Source: JBPCPM01 sp050999155
Lineage (GTDB): Bacteria; Actinomycetota; Thermoleophilia; Solirubrobacterales; 70-9
Assembly (NCBI GenBank): GCA_050999155.1
Contig: JBPCPM010000056.1
Span: forward strand, 1 to 10,333
DNA length: 10,333 nt
Direction of reading: 5' to 3'
Part shown: positions 1 through 4,140 of the stretch, one piece after another
How positions within the stretch are numbered: position 1 is the stretch's first letter
How the letters are laid out: every line of letters begins with the position of its first letter
Translations under genes and position numbers: made by a program
The notes under the pieces: model-generated
What the model was told of the DNA's origin: nothing
Databases searched by the model: none
The model's input: the letters and a program-made list of their open reading frames with translations, nothing else

Positions 1-1
1 C

Positions 2-124
2 GGCGACAGCTACCGCATGCGCCGCCACCGCGACGCCATCCAAGCCCTCCGACCCGCCCTCACAGGCCACCCCCAAGATGGGGAATTCCCATCGTCGCAA
101 GTGGGGAATTCTCGCCGCCCTTGA
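2..124 (+). CDS. C-terminal tail of an IstB-like (IS21 family) transposition ATPase, 5' partial
   Basis: Frame 2 is open from the window edge to TGA at 122-124 and gives 40 residues beginning GDSYRMRRHRDAI. IstB proteins, the AAA+ helper ATPases of IS21-family transposons, commonly end with a 'G-[ED/R]-S-Y-R-x-R' strand followed by a short basic tail, which this matches. The last 20 or so codons run through what look like the terminal transposase-binding repeats of the element, and the stop lies in its last few bases. That would be a compact arrangement for a mobile element. Only the tail is visible, with no Walker motifs, so the family call rests on a short motif plus the terminal repeat structure. 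The gene body lies outside the window and its intactness cannot be judged. Another helper or transposase type remains possible. Confidence 0.5.
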   Translation, partial: GDSYRMRRHRDAIQALRPALTGHPQDGEFPSSQVGNSRRP

Positions 125-126
125 CA
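75..126. mobile_element. Right terminus of an IS21-like insertion sequence with repeated transposase-binding sites
   Basis: The decamer TGGGGAATTC occurs twice in direct orientation at 79-88 and 102-111, a 23-bp period, and the block ends in ...TTGACA at 121-126. Read on the other strand, the end starts TGTCAAGG followed by two GAATTCCCCA repeats. IS21-family ends start with TG (5'-TG...CA-3') and carry multiple internal repeats close to the tip, which fits. The left end and the target-site duplication are outside the window, so the exact boundary (about 126) is inferred. Downstream DNA from 127 looks like the native promoter region of the next gene. Confidence 0.45.
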
Positions 127-181
127 CGAGAACATGAGTTCCGCGCACCGACTTCCGGCGCACGCACTGAGTTTCCTCTTG

Positions 182-187
182 TAGGCT
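182..187 (+). promoter_or_regulatory. Probable -10 element (TAGGCT) for the RCC1-repeat gene, leaderless type
   Basis: TAGGCT ends 9 nt before the ATG at 197, which would place the transcription start at or within a few bases of the start codon. There is no Shine-Dalgarno sequence and no convincing -35 box. The same hexamer with the same 9-nt gap precedes the ftsH-like gene at 5877-5882. TAnnnT elements directly preceding leaderless genes are well known in actinobacteria. Confidence 0.45.
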
Positions 188-196
188 CCTTCCGGG

Positions 197-2290
197 ATGA
201 AGCTGACGAAGCGCCAGACGTCGACAACCGGCGGCCGTGTCCGCTTCCGGGCGCTGCTGGCGCTGCTGGTGCTGGCCGCCGTCGCTACCGGCTTCCCCGC
301 CGGCGCGGCGGCCGAGCAGGCCTCGCAACCCGGCTCGCCGGCGGCGGGCCAGCTCGACGTCAGCGGTGGAACCATCACCGATGCCTCCGGCCACACATGC
401 GCCGTGCTCGGCGGCGGAAACGTGCGCTGCTGGGGCTTTGGCGGCGGCGGCCGGCTCGGTTATGGCAACGAGAGCACGATCGGCGACGACGAGACGCCGG
501 GGTCGGTCGGACCGGTCGACCTCGGGGCGGGTCGCAGCGCCACGGCGATCAGCGCCGGCGCTTTCCACACCTGCGCGCTGCTTGACGGCGCCAGCGTGCG
601 TTGCTGGGGCTTCGGCGGCGAGGGACGGCTCGGGTACGGCAACGAGAGCACTGTCTGCGACGACGAGGCGCCGGGGTCGGTCGGACCGGTCGACCTCGGG
701 GCGGGTCGCACGGCCTCGGCGATCAGCGCCGGCGGCGGCCACACCTGCGCCGTGCTGGATGACGCCAACGTGCGCTGCTGGTGCTGCGGCGGCGACGGCC
801 GGCTCGGGTACGGCAACCCAAACGACATAGGCGACAACGAGACGCCGGGCTCGGTGGGCCCGGTCGACCTCGGGGCGGGTCGCACGGCCTCGGCGATCAG
901 CGCCGGCGCCGGCCACACCTGTGCGCTGCGCGACGACGCCAACGTTCTCTGCTGGGGCTTGGGCTCCTTCGGTCGGCTTGGGTACGGCGACGGGGAGGCG
1001 ATCGGCGAGGACGAGACCCCCGGGTCGAAAGGCCCGGTCGACCTTGGAGCGGGTCGCACCGCCGTGGCGATCAGCGCCGGCGGCGGTCACACCTGCGCCG
1101 TTCTGGACAACGGCAGCGTGCGCTGCTGGGGCTTTGGCGGCAACGGCCGGCTCGGGTACGCCAACACGGAGACCGTCGGCGACGACGAGACACCGGCGGG
1201 CGTCGGACCGGTCGACCTCGGGGCGGGTCGCACCGCCGTGGCGATCAGCGCCGGCGACGCTCACACCTGCGCGCTGCTCGACAACGGCAGCGTGCGCTGC
1301 TGGGGCTTCGGCGCGCTCGGTCGGCTCGGGTACGGCAGCGAGAGCATGATCGGCGACGACGAGACGCCGGGGTCGGTCGGCCCGGTCGACCTCGGGGCGG
1401 GTCGCACCGCCGTCGCGATCAGCGCCGGGGGCCGCCACACGTGCGCGCGGCTGGACGACGGGAGCGTGCGCTGCTGGGGGGCCGGCTTCACCGGCCGCCT
1501 CGGCTACTGCAACGAGAGGAACGTCGGCGACGACGAGACCCCCGCGTCTGTGGCACCGGTGAACCTGACGACATCTGAATGCCCGCCGCAGCCCCCGCCC
1601 CCGCCCCCGCCCCACCCGCCGTCGCCTGCGCCGCCGCCGCCGCCGGTTGGGCCTGCGCCGCCGCCTGCTCTTGGGCCGGTGTTGTTCCCGGCGAAGGTTC
1701 AGGTTGAGCGTGCGCGGGTGGAGCGTAGTGATCGTCAGCTCAACGTGTTGGCGCCGATCACGGCGCGCGCGTCGGGTGAGGTCGAGGTCGAGTTCTTCGC
1801 GGATCAGCGGCGCTTTGAGTTCACCGAGGAGGTGGACTCCGAGAATCGCCGGATCCGGTTTGAGCGTGGCATTCCGGCTGAGCAGGCGCGGTTGGGCACG
1901 GGGATCATGACGCTCACCTATCCCGGTGATGAGGACACCAGTCCCCAGGAGGTGCGTCTGCGCGCGGCCTCCCAGCCGGCTGACCTGGAGCTCGATCGTC
2001 CGGTCATCCAGGACGGGCGCCTGAAGGCCCAGGGCACCATCAGCGATCGCGCGCGGGGGATCGTGCGCCTGCAACTGCAGTACGTCGTCGACGGCCAGAC
2101 CGAGACGGTCAGGCTGCGCGCGGACATCGACGACGGGCGCTGGGAGATCGACGAGGCGCTGTCGGCGCAGGTCCGCGACGCGATCGCGCGGCGCAGCGGC
2201 CCGGTGCACTCCTACACGCTGTTCACCGGCTACTTCGAGCGGCGCATCCGCGGCGAGATGGAATCCTTCCAAGTCCTCCCGGACCGCTGA
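197..2290 (+). CDS. Secreted RCC1-repeat (seven-blade beta-propeller) protein with proline-rich hinge and C-terminal module
   Basis: The product has 697 residues. Residues 1-40 form a signal peptide: basic n-region, hydrophobic ALLALLVLAAVATG core and an AAA-type cleavage site near residue 39, so it is exported. Residues 60-462 hold seven RCC1-type repeats of exactly 58 residues. The HTC motif falls at H66, 124, 182, 240, 298, 356 and 414, and each unit reads roughly ISAGxxHTCAxLDxxxVRCWGxGxxGRLGYGN. Seven repeats equal the blade number of RCC1 propellers. Each unit has a Cys in HTC and another 11 residues on in RCW, which suggests intra-blade disulfides. Extra Cys residues occur in unit 2 (STVCDD), unit 3 (WCCGG) and unit 7 (GYCN). 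Residues 463-492 are almost all Pro, a flexible hinge. Residues 495-697 form an all-beta-looking module similar to C-terminal modules I recall from Thermoleophilia secreted proteins. ATG 197 is chosen for the signal peptide and the -10 element 9 nt upstream. Ligand and function are unknown; a surface binding or structural role is inferred. Confidence 0.85.
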   Translation: MKLTKRQTSTTGGRVRFRALLALLVLAAVATGFPAGAAAEQASQPGSPAAGQLDVSGGTITDASGHTCAVLGGGNVRCWGFGGGGRLGYGNESTIGDDETPGSVGPVDLGAGRSATAISAGAFHTCALLDGASVRCWGFGGEGRLGYGNESTVCDDEAPGSVGPVDLGAGRTASAISAGGGHTCAVLDDANVRCWCCGGDGRLGYGNPNDIGDNETPGSVGPVDLGAGRTASAISAGAGHTCALRDDANVLCWGLGSFGRLGYGDGEAIGEDETPGSKGPVDLGAGRTAVAISAGGGHTCAVLDNGSVRCWGFGGNGRLGYANTETVGDDETPAGVGPVDLGAGRTAVAISAGDAHTCALLDNGSVRCWGFGALGRLGYGSESMIGDDETPGSVGPVDLGAGRTAVAISAGGRHTCARLDDGSVRCWGAGFTGRLGYCNERNVGDDETPASVAPVNLTTSECPPQPPPPPPPHPPSPAPPPPPVGPAPPPALGPVLFPAKVQVERARVERSDRQLNVLAPITARASGEVEVEFFADQRRFEFTEEVDSENRRIRFERGIPAEQARLGTGIMTLTYPGDEDTSPQEVRLRAASQPADLELDRPVIQDGRLKAQGTISDRARGIVRLQLQYVVDGQTETVRLRADIDDGRWEIDEALSAQVRDAIARRSGPVHSYTLFTGYFERRIRGEMESFQVLPDR
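374..1579 (+). repeat. Seven tandem 174-bp coding repeats (RCC1 units)
   Basis: Units start at about 374, 548, 722, 896, 1070, 1244 and 1418 with an invariant 174-bp period and no insertions or deletions. Similarity is high at the DNA level as well as in protein: blocks such as CCGGTCGACCTCGGGGCGGG recur nearly unchanged. This fits recent unit duplication or gene conversion. The last unit diverges at its end, before the proline-rich hinge. Confidence 0.9.
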
Positions 2291-2299
2291 GCCCGGGAA

Positions 2300-2330
2300 A
2301 CGCGCGTGATCGCTTGGGTCTCGCGCGCGT
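2300..2330 (+). terminator. GC-rich dyad after the RCC1 gene, possible terminator or operator
   Basis: ACGCGCG at 2300-2306 pairs perfectly with CGCGCGT at 2324-2330 across a 17-nt loop, 10 nt after the RCC1-gene stop codon. There is no T tract, so it would be a weak intrinsic terminator at best. It lies immediately upstream of the TACAGT -10 candidate of the next gene and could equally be an operator. Confidence 0.25.
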
Positions 2331-2331
2331 G

Positions 2332-2337
2332 TACAGT
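2332..2337 (+). promoter_or_regulatory. Probable -10 element (TACAGT) upstream of the CooC-like gene
   Basis: TACAGT lies 20 nt before the ATG at 2358 and exactly 9 nt before a GTG at 2347. The 9-nt spacing matches the other leaderless-type starts in this window and would place the transcript start at or near that GTG, which opens a four-codon ORF overlapping the downstream ATG. No good -35 is present (TTGGGT at 2314 is too close). Confidence 0.4.
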
Positions 2338-2346
2338 CTTGCCGGA

Positions 2347-2361
2347 GTGAAGCAACGATGA
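2347..2361 (+). other. Four-codon leader ORF (GTG...TGA) overlapping the CooC-like start as ATGA
   Basis: GTG AAG CAA CGA TGA encodes M-K-Q-R. Its stop overlaps the ATG of the next gene in the arrangement ATGA, as in termination-reinitiation coupling. It starts 9 nt after a -10 candidate, which suits leaderless initiation. It is very short and could be chance; the main support is the shared spacing. Confidence 0.25.
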
Positions 2362-3095
2362 AGATCGCGGTCGCCGGAAAGGGCGGAGTCGGCAAGACGA
2401 CGGTGTCGGGCACCGTCGCACGCGCGCTTGCGCGCCGGGGACACGCTGTGCTGGCCCTCGACGCCGATGTGAACCCGATGCTCGGGGTCTCGCTGGGCGT
2501 CGGCGCCGAGCAGACCGACCTGCTGCTTGCGGCGCGTCAGGCCGTGGCCGCCGGCGATGCCGAGCACGAGCCGACGATCGAGGGCATCGTAGAGTGCTTC
2601 GGCGCCGACTCCCCCGACGGCGTGCGCCTGGTCGTCGCCTCGCGGCTGGAGGTCATCAACCCCGGCTGCCAGTGCTGCGGCGTGAACCCGCAGAACCTCG
2701 TCCGCGAGCTCGAACATGGCCGGCGCACCGTGATCTGCGAACTCGAGGCCGGTCTCGGCACGCTCGAGCGGCTCGAACGCGGCCACGCCGACGTCGTGCT
2801 CGTGGTCGCCAACCCCACCGCGAAGGCCCTGGAGGTCGCGCGCCGCGCGGTCGAGCTCGCCACCGATCTCGCGGAGGTGATCGTCCTCGCCAACCGTGTC
2901 CGCGACGACTCGGACATCGAGCTCATGCGCGGGGTCCTCGGCGATCGTGAGCTGGTCGTCATCCCCGAGGACCCGGTCATCGTCGCGGCTGACCGTCAGG
3001 GGAGCGCGCCGATCGACCTCGACGCCGGCGGCCCGGGTGTCGCCGCCCTCGTACGGCTGGCCGACCGCCTCGCCGGCGCCCCCGTTCTGGCCTGA
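2358..3095 (+). CDS. CooC-like P-loop ATPase (MinD/ArsA superclass) with Cys-X-Cys metal site
   Basis: The product has 245 residues, about the length of CooC proteins, the ATPases that insert nickel into carbon monoxide dehydrogenase. The deviant Walker A is GKGGVGKTT at residues 7-15, with the signature lysine K8. ALDAD at 33-37 is the switch I/A' region. GCQCCG at 103-108 carries a Cys-X-Cys pair (C104, C106) plus C107, matching the CXC that binds metal at the CooC dimer interface. ELEAGLGTLERL at 128-139 matches the Walker B region of CooC (usually D-x-E-A-G). ANRV at 178-181 is the usual base-recognition Asn motif. No membrane segment is present, so it is cytosolic. ATG 2358 is fixed by the P-loop sitting seven residues in. 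A paralogue follows 54 nt downstream. CooC-like proteins also occur away from CODH, so the metal client is unknown, and no nickel enzyme is visible here. Confidence 0.8.
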   Translation: MKIAVAGKGGVGKTTVSGTVARALARRGHAVLALDADVNPMLGVSLGVGAEQTDLLLAARQAVAAGDAEHEPTIEGIVECFGADSPDGVRLVVASRLEVINPGCQCCGVNPQNLVRELEHGRRTVICELEAGLGTLERLERGHADVVLVVANPTAKALEVARRAVELATDLAEVIVLANRVRDDSDIELMRGVLGDRELVVIPEDPVIVAADRQGSAPIDLDAGGPGVAALVRLADRLAGAPVLA

Positions 3096-3125
3096 GCCGG
3101 CCGGGTCCGCTTGTCTGCAGGACGA

Positions 3126-3133
3126 GAAGGAGA
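3126..3133 (+). promoter_or_regulatory. Shine-Dalgarno-like GAAGGAGA before the second ATPase, unusually far from its ATG
   Basis: GAAGGAGA ends 16 nt before ATG 3150, longer than normal spacing, but only 2 nt before GTG 3136. That GTG opens a five-codon ORF (GTG AGG CCG CGC CCA TGA) whose stop overlaps ATG 3150 as ATGA. The layout echoes that of the preceding gene and may indicate coupled reinitiation. Confidence 0.3.
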
Positions 3134-3149
3134 TCGTGAGGCCGCGCCC

Positions 3150-3947
3150 ATGAGGGTGGCCGTGATCGGCAAGGGCGGTGCGGGAAAATCCGTGATCGCC
3201 GGCACGATGTGTCGGCTCGCCGCTCGTCAGGGCACGCCTGTGCTCGCCCTCGATTCGGACCTGCTTCCCGGCCTGTCGCTGAGCCTGGGCAGCGGGCCGG
3301 ATCCGGTCGAGCCACCGCTGCTCGAGGCGGTCGAGCAGGATGAGACCGGCCGGTGGGGCTGGCGCGAGGGCGTCGACGCGACGATCGCCGCGCAGCGCTT
3401 CGCCACCGCAGCGCCCGATGGGGTGCGGCTGCTGCAGCGTGGCAAGGTCGCGCGCGAGGGATTCGGGCCGATCATCGGCGCGAGCAGGGCCTTCTGGGAG
3501 ACCGTCCACGGCCTGGTGGACGCGCCGGCCTTTCGCGACTGGACGCTCATCGGCGATCTGCCCGCGGGCCCGCGCCAGCCGGCGGAGGACTGGGCGCCCT
3601 ACGCCGACACCTACCTGGTCGTGGTCCAGCCCAGCGCCCAGTCCGCGCTGACCGCGCGGCGGGTTGCCCGCCTGGCACGCCTGCAGTCCCCGCAGGCGGC
3701 GGTCGTGTTCATCGCCAACCGTGTGCAGGGCGAGCATGACGTCCACCATGTCGAGGAGCTCGTCGGTGAGCAGGTGTTCGCGTCACTGCCCGCCGAGGAG
3801 GGTGTGGCCGCCGCCGAACGCGTCGGCGCGGCACCGATCGATCACGCGCCGGACTCGCCGACGATCGCGGCGATCGAACAACTGATCACCGCGATCCAGG
3901 GGTCTCGTCAGGTGACCGACGCCGACTCCTCCATCCCGGTGAGGTAG
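3150..3947 (+). CDS. CooC/MinD-like P-loop ATPase paralogue lacking the Cys-X-Cys site
   Basis: The product has 265 residues and is paralogous to its upstream neighbour: MRVAVIGKGGAGKS aligns with MKIAVAGKGGVGKT. It keeps the deviant Walker A (residues 7-14, K8), VLALDSD at 31-37 and ANRV at 189-192. It ends with the same layout, a short acidic APID element (228-231) and a terminal helix. It differs in two key places. The CXC region is replaced by GKVAREGFGP near 98-107, and only one Cys (C21) remains in the whole protein. The Walker B region reads IGDLPAG (134-140) instead of E-x-E-A-G. It therefore should not bind metal like CooC, though it may still hydrolyse ATP or pair with the first ATPase. 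ATG 3150 is chosen by homology; TTG 3111 would add 13 residues with poor codon bias. It lies 54 nt after its neighbour, probably on the same transcript. Its specific role is unknown. Confidence 0.75.
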   Translation: MRVAVIGKGGAGKSVIAGTMCRLAARQGTPVLALDSDLLPGLSLSLGSGPDPVEPPLLEAVEQDETGRWGWREGVDATIAAQRFATAAPDGVRLLQRGKVAREGFGPIIGASRAFWETVHGLVDAPAFRDWTLIGDLPAGPRQPAEDWAPYADTYLVVVQPSAQSALTARRVARLARLQSPQAAVVFIANRVQGEHDVHHVEELVGEQVFASLPAEEGVAAAERVGAAPIDHAPDSPTIAAIEQLITAIQGSRQVTDADSSIPVR

Positions 3948-3955
3948 GTAGAGGG

Positions 3956-3990
3956 GGGTGCCGCGGCTCCCGCCGGTACTCTTGGCACCC
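3956..3990 (+). promoter_or_regulatory. 7-bp dyad flanking a -10 element, possible operator or weak terminator
   Basis: GGGTGCC at 3956-3962 is perfectly inverted as GGCACCC at 3984-3990, with 21 nt between. The interval contains the -10 candidate TACTCT, and the right arm covers the predicted transcription start. This suits a repressor operator. Without a T tract it is a poor terminator for the ATPase genes. Confidence 0.3.
3977..3982 (+). promoter_or_regulatory. Probable -10 element (TACTCT) for the small ORF and solute-binding protein
   Basis: TACTCT is a TAnnnT -10 whose transcript would start near 3989. From there the leader to the small ORF at 4027 is about 38 nt, and to the binding-protein ATG at 4137 about 148 nt. 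A GTG at 3993 sits 10 nt after the hexamer, in frame with the binding protein, but the sequence that follows lacks coding bias in that frame. Confidence 0.35.
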
Positions 3991-4019
3991 GCGTGACGAG
4001 TTGCGAGGCGGCCACCACG

Positions 4020-4110
4020 GATACGGATGACTCTGGAGACGCAGTCGGCAGAGGAGATGATGTGGCACGTGACGTCCCTGAGCGTGGTCTGCTGCGAGCC
4101 GATCCGTATC
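4020..4110 (+). repeat. 9-bp inverted repeat enclosing most of the small ORF
   Basis: GATACGGAT at 4020-4028 is perfectly inverted as ATCCGTATC at 4102-4110. The left arm includes the first two bases of the small ORF's ATG (4027), and the right arm lies 26 nt before the binding-protein start. If it folds in mRNA it would occlude the small ORF start. Inside it, CTCTG at 4031-4035 can pair with CAGAG at 4049-4053. I could not match the region to any riboswitch class I know. Confidence 0.35.
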
Positions 4111-4140
4111 GCCTACACGGCGGCGTCGCTCAAGCGATGA
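4027..4140 (+). CDS. Small 37-residue protein overlapping the solute-binding protein start (ATGA)
   Basis: ATG 4027 opens 37 codons ending in TGA 4138-4140, which overlaps the ATG (4137) of the next gene. I counted third-position G/C at 33 of 37 codons, against 19 of 37 at first and 18 of 37 at second positions. That is the strong position-3 bias of genuine genes in this genome. The frame that continues into the binding protein has only 27 of 48 over 3993-4136. The peptide starts MTLETQSAEEMMWHVTSLSV and continues with a Cys-Cys pair (residues 23-24) and a basic end. It has no clear signal peptide or membrane helix. Internal ATGs at 4057 and 4060 follow GAGGAG (4051-4056) and are alternative starts. 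I recognise no family. The ATGA overlap suggests translational coupling, so it may be a leader peptide or a real small protein. Confidence 0.6.
   Translation: MTLETQSAEEMMWHVTSLSVVCCEPIRIAYTAASLKR

Noticed and set aside
374..1579. CRISPR or non-coding tandem array
   Set aside because: The 174-bp units are in frame, free of spacers and encode RCC1 repeats.
3111..3149. TTG 3111 as start of the second CooC-like gene
   Set aside because: The 13 added residues have poor G/C bias at third positions, and the paralogue shows the P-loop should begin within seven residues of the start.
2223..3749. 508-codon open frame on the minus strand
   Set aside because: It lies antisense to the two ATPase genes, which have clear motifs; its product is low-complexity Arg/Gly/Asp-rich. 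Long antisense frames are expected in very GC-rich coding DNA.
3993..4136. N-terminal extension of the solute-binding protein from GTG 3993 (48 more residues)
   Set aside because: Third-position G/C in that frame is only 27 of 48, the signal peptide would be buried, and another frame (4027-4140) carries the coding bias. Kept only as an alternative because the GTG is well placed after a -10 candidate.
3990..4136. Known riboswitch (guanidine, cobalamin, TPP, SAM classes) in the binding-protein leader
   Set aside because: Short words such as ACACGG occur, but the conserved cores of these classes are absent and most of the leader looks coding for a small ORF.
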